This document shows positions 1-6,242 of a stretch of 9,132 nt of DNA, piece after piece. The position numbers and the translations under genes are program-made. Positions within the stretch are counted from its first letter, which is position 1, and every line of letters starts with the position of its first letter. This DNA is from Methanoculleus sp. UBA208 (GTDB lineage Archaea; Halobacteriota; Methanomicrobia; Methanomicrobiales; Methanoculleaceae), in assembly GCF_002498065.1 (NCBI RefSeq), contig NZ_DAFZ01000069.1, forward strand, positions 13,977 to 23,108, read 5' to 3'. A model generated the notes under the pieces. The model was not told the DNA's origin. It ran no database searches and worked only from the letters and a program-made list of their open reading frames with translations.

Positions 1-796
1 GATCCTGTAGGATCCTTCCGGATCCCTCCAGGATCTGCACGATCCTTCCGGCATCGAAGAGGAGACCGCCGATGCTGAGCGGGTCGTCGGTGGCAAGGTT
101 TCCACCCCGGCAGATGCGGGCCATATCGGCGATCTCGGGCGAGAGGTCGATCCCCCCGGCCGCCGCCCGGAGCTCGCTGTAGGTGACGACCCCGTCGAGC
201 GGGTCGTGCTGGCCCATCGCAGGGACGAACGGCCGGGAGAGGTCGTTGCTCATCTTCCAGTACATTCTCTTTCTGCCGCCGGAGGAGGGAGTGTAAGCGA
301 ACGCAGTATGGGCGATCTCTGCAAGCTCCACCGCCCACCGGGTATAGGTCGGATCTCCGGTCGTCCGGCTCACCCGGTTGAGCGCGTGCATCCATTTGGT
401 GAGGTAGTGATAATACTGCCCGTCCCGCTCCCATTCCAGCCGCTCGTCGAACGGCTCGTCGGGCCCTCGTTCGGGAAGCGGCTTTCCTATCCGGAGACCG
501 CCCCGGGTGGGATGCGCCTCGCCCTCCTCGTCGGGTAAGCCACTGATCCAGCCGGTCCGCGGGTCGTCCTCGCGGTGCCGGCCGAGGGTGTGGTGCACCA
601 GGTCGACGAGGCGGAGGGCGAGGTCGCGGTAGACCCCGTCACCTGTCCGGTGGAAGAGTTCGAGGTAGTTGCAGGCTGCGTAGGCATCCGTCCAGAGGTA
701 ACGCCGCGGGCGGGCGCCTGGGGGGTCAAGCCCGGTCAGGCCGGCGAACTCCGCCATGAGATCCCGGACGGCCGGGGTATTTGCATTCTCCGTCAT
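1..796 (-). CDS. Hypothetical protein, probable (alpha/alpha)-barrel, six-hairpin-glycosidase-like (3' end outside window)
   Basis: An open frame runs from ATG 796-794 to the left edge with no stop, giving 265 residues without the C-terminus. I do not recognise a named family. The protein is rich in Trp, Tyr, His and Asp. It has repeated amphipathic helices followed by conserved-looking loops: RRYLWTDAYAACNYLELF (31-48), DGQYYHYLTKWMHALNRV (125-142), TRWAVELAEIAHTAF (152-166) and KMSNDLSRPFVPAMGQHD (181-198). This pattern recalls six-hairpin glycosidases and related alpha/alpha barrels, but no catalytic pair can be assigned. There is no signal peptide, so it is probably cytoplasmic. The ATG at 796 is chosen because a TTAA-type TATA element lies about 30 nt upstream and no Shine-Dalgarno sequence is visible, which fits a leaderless transcript. 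It is separated from the upstream oxidoreductase gene by 155 bases. It could equally be a non-catalytic barrel protein. Confidence 0.75.
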   Translation of the reverse strand, partial: MTENANTPAVRDLMAEFAGLTGLDPPGARPRRYLWTDAYAACNYLELFHRTGDGVYRDLALRLVDLVHHTLGRHREDDPRTGWISGLPDEEGEAHPTRGGLRIGKPLPERGPDEPFDERLEWERDGQYYHYLTKWMHALNRVSRTTGDPTYTRWAVELAEIAHTAFAYTPSSGGRKRMYWKMSNDLSRPFVPAMGQHDPLDGVVTYSELRAAAGGIDLSPEIADMARICRGGNLATDDPLSIGGLLFDAGRIVQILEGSGRILQD

Positions 797-821
797 CCCG
801 GGAAACGAGATGCTGCGCCGG

Positions 822-830
822 TTTCTTAAG
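822..830 (-). promoter_or_regulatory. Possible TATA element for the gene starting at 796
   Basis: The minus strand reads CTTAAGAAA, centred about 30 nt before the ATG at 796. Archaeal transcription usually starts 25-27 nt after the TATA centre, which would leave almost no leader. That agrees with the absence of a Shine-Dalgarno sequence. The element is weak and surrounded by GC-rich DNA, which is the main reason to notice it. Confidence 0.4.
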
Positions 831-924
831 TGTTGTCCCGGCGGTGTCCGCACCCCCTTCCATGCTCTGCCGGCCCGGGCATCCCGAACACGGGAAGAGC
901 CGTTCTGGCAGGTCAGGACTGTGG

Positions 925-929
925 AAAAA
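925..929 (-). terminator. Weak T-tract terminator after the F420 oxidoreductase gene
   Basis: The minus strand has CTTTTTCC, with its first T 23 nt beyond the TGA at 952-954, in otherwise GC-rich DNA. Archaeal RNA polymerase can terminate at short U-tracts, so this may end the oxidoreductase transcript. No strong hairpin precedes it. Confidence 0.3.
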
Positions 930-951
930 GAGGTAATAGCCGGCCTTCCAC

Positions 952-1968
952 TCACCGTGCGGGACCGGGGACCATCCTTCCCCCGACCTCGGCCCGCGGG
1001 GGCCTGATCCCGAACTCCGGCAGGATGGTGTCGTGCGCGAGGTTGATAAACTCCTGCTGATCGGGACCTACCTGGTGGAGCAGGACGCTGTCGTAGCCCA
1101 TATCGGCGAGTTCGCCCACCTTCTCTACGATCTTCTGCGGGTCGGGCCCGCAGATGACCTGTTTTGCAACCTCATCCGGCGTCACCATCTGCTGCATCTG
1201 CTCAAAGTGCGTCGGCGTGGGGACGATCCAGTTCAGCTCCCCCTTATTTGCAGTGACGGGGAACCACTCGTACGCCGTACGTTTCGCCTCCTCTTCGCTT
1301 TTGCCGTAGCAGACCGCGGTCTCGACCATGCACGACTTGCCTTCGCCGCCTGATGCACGGAACGTCTCGATGACCTCCTCGGGCTTCTGCTCGTAGTGGA
1401 TAAGCGCGTCGCCGATCTCCCCGGCCACCTCCGCCGCCATCGACCCTTCCGCCGAGACGCGGATTGCCGGGAGCTGCTCCGGGAGCTCGAAGATCTGTGC
1501 ATTGTCGATGATGTAGTAGTTGCCGTAGTAGTCCTGCATCCCTCCCTTCCAGAGCGTCCGGATGATGTTCACTGCCTCGCGGAGCATATCGAGCCGCACC
1601 GGCTCCGATGTCGGCCAGATTCCCCCGGTGACGTGTTCGTTTAAGTTCTCGCCCGTCCCGACCCCGAGCTCGAACCTCCCGGGCATCATGCTCGCCGCGG
1701 TTGCGGCGGCCTGCGCGACGATAGCCGGGTGGTAACGCACCAGCGGGCAGGTCACGCCGGTGGAGACCTTGATCCGTGAGGTACTCTGGGATATCCCGCC
1801 GATAGTGCACCAGGCAAACCCGGCGTGTCCGTGGTTTGCGATCCACGGGAGGTAGTGATCGCTGATGCTCAAAAACGAGAACCCGGCATCCTCGGCCAGC
1901 CTCGCGTTTTTCACCAGTTCTGAGGCGCTGTGCGCCTCGGTGAAAAGTTTGTAGCCAATCTCGACCAT
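952..1968 (-). CDS. F420-dependent LLM-class oxidoreductase (FGD-like / TIGR03557-like family)
   Basis: This 338-residue protein has the layout of luciferase-like (TIM-barrel) F420-dependent dehydrogenases. The start reads IGYKLFTEAHS. S-D-H at 36-38 and W42 match the Asp39-His40-Trp44 cluster of mycobacterial FGD1. The ELGVGTGENLNE segment (100-111) places E107 where FGD1 has catalytic Glu109. C-terminal DPQKIVEKVGELADMGYDSV is also typical. Family members move hydride between coenzyme F420 and a substrate in the cytoplasm. Glucose-6-phosphate is unlikely here: by eye the phosphate-contacting positions of FGD1 are not kept (FGD reads AKRW where this protein reads AKQV). The real substrate is unknown. 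The start at 1968 is supported by a purine-rich Shine-Dalgarno run (GGGGAGAGG) just upstream. The gene lies 119 nt beyond the ABC ATPase gene on the same strand, with its own candidate promoter and leader. Confidence 0.93.
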   Translation of the reverse strand: MVEIGYKLFTEAHSASELVKNARLAEDAGFSFLSISDHYLPWIANHGHAGFAWCTIGGISQSTSRIKVSTGVTCPLVRYHPAIVAQAAATAASMMPGRFELGVGTGENLNEHVTGGIWPTSEPVRLDMLREAVNIIRTLWKGGMQDYYGNYYIIDNAQIFELPEQLPAIRVSAEGSMAAEVAGEIGDALIHYEQKPEEVIETFRASGGEGKSCMVETAVCYGKSEEEAKRTAYEWFPVTANKGELNWIVPTPTHFEQMQQMVTPDEVAKQVICGPDPQKIVEKVGELADMGYDSVLLHQVGPDQQEFINLAHDTILPEFGIRPPRAEVGGRMVPGPAR

Positions 1969-1990
1969 GCTTCCTCTCCCCTCTCAGGTT

Positions 1991-2012
1991 CCCCGGCACC
2001 TCCATGCCGGGG
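1991..2012 (-). promoter_or_regulatory. Perfect stem-loop in the leader of the F420 oxidoreductase gene
   Basis: CCCCGGCA (1991-1998) and TGCCGGGG (2005-2012) form a perfect 8-bp stem. On the minus strand the 6-nt loop reads TGGAGG, which is itself Shine-Dalgarno-like. It lies 23 nt upstream of the ATG at 1968 and just after the position expected for transcription start from the CTTAAGG element. No T-tract follows, so a terminator for the ABC gene is less likely than a leader structure. Confidence 0.5.
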
Positions 2013-2042
2013 TATGAGCGGCGGGAGAGATCGTCACCGGCC

Positions 2043-2048
2043 TTAAGC
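2043..2048 (-). promoter_or_regulatory. Possible TATA element for the F420 oxidoreductase gene
   Basis: The minus strand reads GCTTAA within ACGCTTAAGG, the only AT-rich hexamer between the two genes apart from the nearby CATAACG. It is centred about 77 nt before the ATG at 1968, predicting a leader of roughly 50 nt that includes the stem-loop at 1991-2012 and the Shine-Dalgarno run. Confidence 0.3.
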
Positions 2049-2087
2049 GTTATGTCGATCGGAAAAACAGCGGGGTTCGGGGGGAGT

Positions 2088-2897
2088 TCAGTAGCCCGTC
2101 GCGTAGTAGTAGCCGTCTTCCTCCCGGACGCGGACAGGGACGCGGAAGAGGTCGCCGACGGCTCCGTCAGTCAGCACCTCTGCTTTCGGGCCGTCTTTTT
2201 GGACGGCACCGTCCCGCATCAGGATGACCCGGGAGATCTCCGGGATGATGTCGTGGAGGTTGTGGGTCACGAGGATGATGCCGGTGCCGGATCGGGCAAT
2301 CTTCCGGAGCGTCTTTCGGAAGGTGTGGAGCGCATGCAGGTCGAGGCTGTTCGTGGGCTCGTCGAGGACGAGGGTGCCGGGGTCGTGGACGAGCGCCCGC
2401 CCGATCAGGAGCCTGCGGGCCTCGCCCGAGGAGATCTCCGTCATCGGGCGGTCGGCGAGGTGGGCGACCTCGAGGAACTCGAGGATCTCGTCCGTTTTTC
2501 GCTCCATCGCGGGGGTGACTTCGTGGGAGAGAAAGAGCCCGATGCTCGAGAAGAACCCCGAGAGCACGACTTCGCGGCCCGATATGCCGCGGGTGAAGGT
2601 ATGCTGGAGGTCGCCGGAGACGAGCCCGATGTGCGACCTCAAGGAGAAGGCGTCCCACGTATCCCGCCCCCGAAACCTGAAGACGACGTCAGACCCGGGG
2701 GAGGAGGGGTAGTACTCGCGGGTGATCGCCCGGATGAGCGACGACTTCCCGGCACCGTTCGGTCCGAGGATGGCGATATGCTCTCCCTCGCGGATCGTGA
2801 GCGATACCGCGTCGAGGAGAATTCTCCCGTCCCGGACGACGCTGACGTTTCGGAACTCAACAAGCGGCGGGGAAGATGGTCGAGCGCTGTCAGTCAT
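2088..2897 (-). CDS. Stand-alone ABC transporter-type ATP-binding protein
   Basis: This is a single 269-residue ABC nucleotide-binding domain. Walker A is GPNGAGKSS (45-53), the Q-loop glutamine is Q98, the signature segment is ISSGEARR (155-162), Walker B is TLVLDEPT (175-182), the D-loop is SLD (184-186) and the H-loop histidine is H212. It binds and hydrolyses ATP. The signature has SSGEA in place of LSGGQ, as I recall for some ModF/YlmA-like ATPases. No permease or solute-binding gene adjoins it, so the partner is unknown; it may serve a permease elsewhere or act without one. After the H-loop there is only a short tail ending in EEDGYYYATGY. The start at 2897 has a GGAG motif about 9 nt upstream and a TATA box further up. 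The gene is 96 nt downstream of the membrane-protein cluster and is probably transcribed separately. Confidence 0.92.
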   Translation of the reverse strand: MTDSARPSSPPLVEFRNVSVVRDGRILLDAVSLTIREGEHIAILGPNGAGKSSLIRAITREYYPSSPGSDVVFRFRGRDTWDAFSLRSHIGLVSGDLQHTFTRGISGREVVLSGFFSSIGLFLSHEVTPAMERKTDEILEFLEVAHLADRPMTEISSGEARRLLIGRALVHDPGTLVLDEPTNSLDLHALHTFRKTLRKIARSGTGIILVTHNLHDIIPEISRVILMRDGAVQKDGPKAEVLTDGAVGDLFRVPVRVREEDGYYYATGY

Positions 2898-2956
2898 GCC
2901 GGCTGCTCCGTCGGGTGGGGTTTGCGGTACAGGGATTCCATCGGATGTCGCCGCTC

Positions 2957-2964
2957 TGTATATT
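2957..2964 (-). promoter_or_regulatory. TATA box for the ABC ATPase gene
   Basis: The minus strand reads AATATACA, centred about 63 nt before the ATG at 2897. Start of transcription would fall near 2934, giving a leader of about 37 nt that contains the GGAG ribosome-binding site. A short TTTT run (2979-2982 on the minus strand), just after the end of the preceding operon, may help to separate the two units. Confidence 0.5.
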
Positions 2965-2993
2965 GGACGGTTCTCTTCAAAAGGTATGCTCCG

Positions 2994-3740
2994 TCATCGC
3001 GGTGAACCGAGCAGTGCTGCAACCCTCTCCGGGTCGTCCGTGTAGATGTGGAGGAAACCGGCGGGTACCAGCGTCACCCTGAGATAGCCCGGATACCGCA
3101 GATTGGCCAGGACGCGGTAGAGCCACTCCAGCATAAACGCCATCCAGCCGACCGCCAGGAGAACCTGAAAGCCGAAATAGGGGTCGACGGCATGGCCACC
3201 CAGATACAGCATCAACTCTCTCCCTACAATATTGAAGAGTACCACCGCGACCGTGAGAAGCCAGAGCGGCACGGACGCCCAGCGAGGTATGGGACGATCG
3301 GCATCTTTCACCTCGACCGATCGAACCGCATCCTTTCCGAAGACGAGGGGCCGGGAATGCGGCCGCCGGACGATGACGGAGTTCCCGGAGAATTCTATCG
3401 CGGTTCGATACGGATCGAAGTAGAGGCGCCATGCGGCCCACGCCAGAAGGGAGACTGCCAGGAAGGTAAAGGTGAGCCCTGGCCACAGGGAGGGGATCAG
3501 GACGGATATCACGAAGAGGAAGAGGAAACCAAGGACGGCGAACGGCATCACCACAAAAAAGCGAGGACTGGTGTACTCCACGAACACGTCCTCCACCACT
3601 TCCCGGCTGCCGTCCGCTGCCGTCCCGGTCCCAATCTCATCGCCCGGTGCGGCATACCGTCGTCGGACGGTTCCGGCAGCGGCGGCGTTCGGGCACCAGC
3701 CCATCCACCTCCGTATCGTCTCGGAGAGTTTCATCGTCAT
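2994..3740 (-). CDS. GWCP-motif membrane protein 6 (DUF1673-like), four TM segments and PH-like segment
   Basis: This 248-residue protein is the last gene of the tandem set. Its N-terminus carries SETIRRWMGWCPNA (6-19), the motif shared by all six proteins. A charged linker is followed by likely membrane segments at 61-83, 88-107, 155-173 and 190-210. Between the second and third is a soluble, beta-rich stretch (112-146, AIEFSGNSVIVRRP then FGKDAVRSVEVKD), which resembles bacterial PH (bPH) domains. The C-terminus HIYTDDPERVAALLG is nearly the same as in the gene at 4213-4911, its closest paralog. The ATG at 3740 overlaps the stop of the preceding gene (ATGA) and has GGGGAGG (3748-3754) 7 nt upstream, so it is preferred to the second ATG at codon 3. 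Function is unknown; the family name is from memory. Confidence 0.85.
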   Translation of the reverse strand: MTMKLSETIRRWMGWCPNAAAAGTVRRRYAAPGDEIGTGTAADGSREVVEDVFVEYTSPRFFVVMPFAVLGFLFLFVISVLIPSLWPGLTFTFLAVSLLAWAAWRLYFDPYRTAIEFSGNSVIVRRPHSRPLVFGKDAVRSVEVKDADRPIPRWASVPLWLLTVAVVLFNIVGRELMLYLGGHAVDPYFGFQVLLAVGWMAFMLEWLYRVLANLRYPGYLRVTLVPAGFLHIYTDDPERVAALLGSPR

Positions 3741-4216
3741 GCGGATGCCTCCCCGCCGAAGTTTGCGCGGTAGATCTCTTTCCGGTGGAAGAGGTAGATT
3801 GCCAGGATGATAATCCCGCCGACAAGCGTCGCGGCTCCCCAGGTCAGCGGCTGCCAGGTGACGATATCGCCTAGCAGCGTCTCCTTCTCGAATTTTTCCC
3901 CGGCACGGATACTCTGCGCGTCATAATACACGGCGACGGCGGAGAAGACGAGGAGGATCGGGAGGAACTCACGGTCGTACACGACCGGGAGGAGCCAGGC
4001 CAGGGCAATGAGGATAAGCAGCATGTTGTCCTGGTAGCCGCTCCGATCGCTGCCTGCGGTGCCGGCCGGTTCCGGGCCGGGTTTTGGTTCCGGGCTCCTT
4101 CCCTGCCACGCACCCCCGTAGCCCGCTTCCGCGCTCGTGCGCCTGACCGGTTTGACGGCGTCGGCGTTCGGGCACCAGCCGAGCTTCCTCCTGATATACT
4201 CCAGAAATACCGTCAT
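3737..4216 (-). CDS. GWCP-motif membrane protein 5 (short, three TM segments)
   Basis: This is the shortest member, 159 residues. LEYIRRKLGWCPNADAV (5-21) is the shared N-terminal motif. A Gly/Pro-rich linker (about 30-60, with PEPKPGPEP) leads to likely membrane segments at 64-79, 84-102 and 125-143. The C-terminus is short and charged (FHRKEIYRANFGGEASA). It lacks the PH-like stretch and the YTDDPER tail of its two neighbours, so it is either a distinct subfamily or a shortened copy. The ATG at 4216 overlaps the stop of the upstream gene and its TGA overlaps the next start, so translation is probably coupled on both sides. Only a weak G-rich ribosome-binding site is visible. Function is unknown. 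Confidence 0.82.
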   Translation of the reverse strand: MTVFLEYIRRKLGWCPNADAVKPVRRTSAEAGYGGAWQGRSPEPKPGPEPAGTAGSDRSGYQDNMLLILIALAWLLPVVYDREFLPILLVFSAVAVYYDAQSIRAGEKFEKETLLGDIVTWQPLTWGAATLVGGIIILAIYLFHRKEIYRANFGGEASA

Positions 4217-4911
4217 CCGGTTACCCCCAGCACCCGGGCAATCCGTTCGGGGTCATCGGTATAGATTGCGGCAATCTTCTTCGGAGTCGTTATCGTCAGG
4301 GTTCGCGGGTAACGTGTCCGTGCATAGGTGCGGTAGAAGATCATGGGGAAGAAGATCACGGCGCCAAGCCCGGAGATAAACCGCATGGAGGCCGGATTAT
4401 CCCATCCAAGGTATATACTGCCGGTCGCCGATACGAGAAGCGCCCCCAGTGCCACCGCGAGGAACCAGTAGGGGACCGGGAGTTTGTTCTCCTTCACCTC
4501 CACTTTCACGACGGCATCCTTCGGGATGACGACGGGCCGAAAGAGCGGCCGCGTGATGGTAATCGTGTCCGGGGTGACCTCGACACGGGCTCTTCGCATG
4601 ACTCCATATAACTCCATACCGGAGTAAGCCAGTATGATGACCAGCACAAAAAGGCCCACAACTGGTGCCATAACGAAGAGGCATCCAATGAGGAGAGCGG
4701 CGGCAACAGGCAGAATGAAGAGCGTCGCCGGGGTGCCGATCGGACCGTAGTCCACAAGGGCACCCTCCACCACTTCCCGGCTGCCGCCCCCCGCCACCCG
4801 GGTCTCAACCTCATCACCCGGCGCGACATATCGGCGCCGACCGGTGCCAGACATTGCCGCGTTCGGGCACCAGCCCATCCACCGGCGTATCGTCTCGGAG
4901 AACTTCATCAT
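4213..4911 (-). CDS. GWCP-motif membrane protein 4, four TM segments and PH-like segment
   Basis: This 232-residue protein is the clear paralog of the one at 2994-3740. It has FSETIRRWMGWCPNAAMSG (4-22) and then the same linker signature (RRRY-APGDE-GGGSREVVE). Likely membrane segments lie at 62-82, 84-103, 146-167 and 177-197. The beta-rich stretch 108-141 (VEVTPDTITITRPLFRPVVI, then KDAVVKVEVKE) looks like a bPH domain, and IYTDDPERIARVLG closes the protein. The membrane hairpin at 146-197 appears to sit inside the PH-like fold. It starts at ATGATG (4911), where the first ATG overlaps the upstream TGA; GGAGG lies about 10 nt upstream. Expected to be a membrane protein with cytoplasmic N-terminus and PH-like part; role unknown. 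Confidence 0.85.
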   Translation of the reverse strand: MMKFSETIRRWMGWCPNAAMSGTGRRRYVAPGDEVETRVAGGGSREVVEGALVDYGPIGTPATLFILPVAAALLIGCLFVMAPVVGLFVLVIILAYSGMELYGVMRRARVEVTPDTITITRPLFRPVVIPKDAVVKVEVKENKLPVPYWFLAVALGALLVSATGSIYLGWDNPASMRFISGLGAVIFFPMIFYRTYARTRYPRTLTITTPKKIAAIYTDDPERIARVLGVTG

Positions 4912-5516
4912 ACGCGTTCACCCTCCGTTGCCGTATCCAGGGTATATACCGACCCCCACTCCGCGATCATGATCGCCTGGTGCTGCCGTTCCCAGAGGAT
5001 CGTGAGGCCGTACCAGGTCCAGCAGATGAGACACATCCCCAGCACGATCCCGAGCATCCGGTCGAACATCCCGCCCAGAACAAGATACGCCATACCGGCG
5101 ACGAGGAGAACAGCGGCCACCGGCACCCTCAGGTACTGGACAATGCGCTGTCTTTCGGTCATGTTGTCCCTGCGGAACTCGCCGGCGGCAACCCGCGCAT
5201 ACCGGGAGCGGTAACTGAGCAGAGAGCCGAGGAGCGCTCCTACCGCGACGGCAAGACCCGTCCACACGGCGAGGTGTCCCGAAACATCCTCGAACAGGAT
5301 AAAGAGCGCCGCTGCCACCGTTGATGCAACCAGCGCCGCGACGAGCAGTTGGTTGTGGTGGCGATGCCACCACCCGGTGCCGGCCCGGAAGGGGCCGTCC
5401 TGCCCGCCCGGTGCCGCGGTCGCAGCCGACCGCATCGCGAGCTCCGTCCGCACCGATCCCGCCATGGGACACCGACCCATAAGCCTCCGTATCGCCCCGG
5501 TGACCTTCAGCATCAT
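4908..5516 (-). CDS. GWCP-family membrane protein 3 (motif altered to GRCP), four TM segments
   Basis: This 202-residue protein is a close paralog of the next upstream gene (5513-6115). Its N-terminal motif reads IRRLMGRCPMAGS (9-21), with Arg replacing the Trp found in the other five. TAAPGG (33-38) and a Trp-Trp pair (49-50) are shared with its paralog. Likely membrane segments are 56-75, 83-101, 130-148 and 152-175. The soluble loop YARVAAGEF (106-114) is encoded by DNA identical over 28 bases in both copies, and the tail LTILWERQH...VYTLDTATEGE is also shared. The start at ATGATG (5516) overlaps the upstream TGA, with GGAGG about 10 nt before it. Function is unknown. The Trp to Arg change may mark functional divergence of this copy. 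Confidence 0.85.
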   Translation of the reverse strand: MMLKVTGAIRRLMGRCPMAGSVRTELAMRSAATAAPGGQDGPFRAGTGWWHRHHNQLLVAALVASTVAAALFILFEDVSGHLAVWTGLAVAVGALLGSLLSYRSRYARVAAGEFRRDNMTERQRIVQYLRVPVAAVLLVAGMAYLVLGGMFDRMLGIVLGMCLICWTWYGLTILWERQHQAIMIAEWGSVYTLDTATEGERV

Positions 5517-6115
5517 GCGTTTTCACCCTCCGCTGTCGTATCCAGGGTATACATCGATCCCTTCTCTGCGATCAGGGCTGTGTGGTGCCGGCGCTCCCAG
5601 AGGATCGTGATACCGTACGTCGCCCACCCAATGAGGCTCAAGGCCAGCATGAACCCGATGATCTGGCCGAACATCTCGTTCCGAACAAAAAGCACCATGA
5701 TGGCGGCGGAGAGAATGAGGGCCACCGGCCCGCCCAGGTCCCGGATGACGCGCTGCCGCCGGCTCATGTTGGCCCTGATGAACTCGCCGGCGGCAACCCG
5801 CGCATACTGCTTCCGGTGACCGAGCAGGAAGCCGAGGGCCCCTCCAGCCCCGATGGCAAGGCCCGTCCACACATCCGGATACCCCAACTCAGCCCCGATC
5901 AGGAGATAAACCGCTGCTGTCGCCGCCGATGCGGCCAGTGCCACGGTGAAGAGCTGGTTGTGATAGCGGCGCCACCACCCGGGTTCGGCCCGGAAGAGCC
6001 CGTTCTGCCCACCCGGCGCCGCGGTCCCAGCCGGACGCACCGCGAGATCCGGCCGCATCGACGCCTGCATGGGGCACCACCCGAGGTAGGCCCGGATCGT
6101 CTCCATGAGAGTCAT
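5513..6115 (-). CDS. GWCP-motif membrane protein 2, four TM segments
   Basis: This 200-residue protein has METIRAYLGWCPMQASM (4-20) at its start, then TAAPGGQNG and a Trp-Trp pair. Likely membrane segments are 54-74, 83-100, 128-145 and 150-172. The C-terminus is ILWERRHHTALIAEKG with MYTLDTTAEGE. It pairs with the next gene as a recent duplication. The frame stays open to an ATG at 6340, but that extension overlaps the preceding gene out of frame. The ATG at 6115 is chosen because it puts the family motif at the N-terminus and has a TGGAG site 8 nt upstream. It is the only gene of the set not overlapped by its upstream neighbour: 127 bases separate them. Function is unknown. Confidence 0.86.
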   Translation of the reverse strand: MTLMETIRAYLGWCPMQASMRPDLAVRPAGTAAPGGQNGLFRAEPGWWRRYHNQLFTVALAASAATAAVYLLIGAELGYPDVWTGLAIGAGGALGFLLGHRKQYARVAAGEFIRANMSRRQRVIRDLGGPVALILSAAIMVLFVRNEMFGQIIGFMLALSLIGWATYGITILWERRHHTALIAEKGSMYTLDTTAEGENA

Positions 6116-6186
6116 AACATCATCTCCAGGATTTTTTGCCTGTCCACTGCTATTTCCACCAAAATGGGTTCGTTGTGGATTCCCAC

Positions 6187-6203
6187 CCCGGGTATGTCCC
6201 GGG
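6187..6203 (-). other. Short perfect stem-loop in the 127-nt gap between two membrane-protein genes
   Basis: CCCGGG (6187-6192) and CCCGGG (6198-6203) pair around a 5-nt loop. The structure lies in the transcribed gap 6116-6242, the only open junction inside the operon. On the minus strand an A-tract rather than a T-tract follows, so it does not look like a terminator; mRNA processing or attenuation is possible. I see no clear TATA box for the gene at 6115. Confidence 0.4.
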
Positions 6204-6242
6204 CGGGTGTGCAGACCAGATCCATCGTTCCATGAGTTATCA

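Noticed and set aside
1..60. Repeated gatcc units at the left edge
   Set aside because: They lie inside the coding frame of the partial gene and encode a short G-R-I-x-Q-type micro-repeat; too few and irregular for a CRISPR or repeat array.
2004..3005. Plus-strand open frame of 333 codons opposite the ABC ATPase gene
   Set aside because: It is an antisense shadow of a gene with clear Walker motifs; its protein is charged and low in complexity.
6129..6138. T-run (gattttttgc) as a terminator
   Set aside because: The T-tract is on the plus strand, while transcription here is on the minus strand, where it reads as an A-tract.
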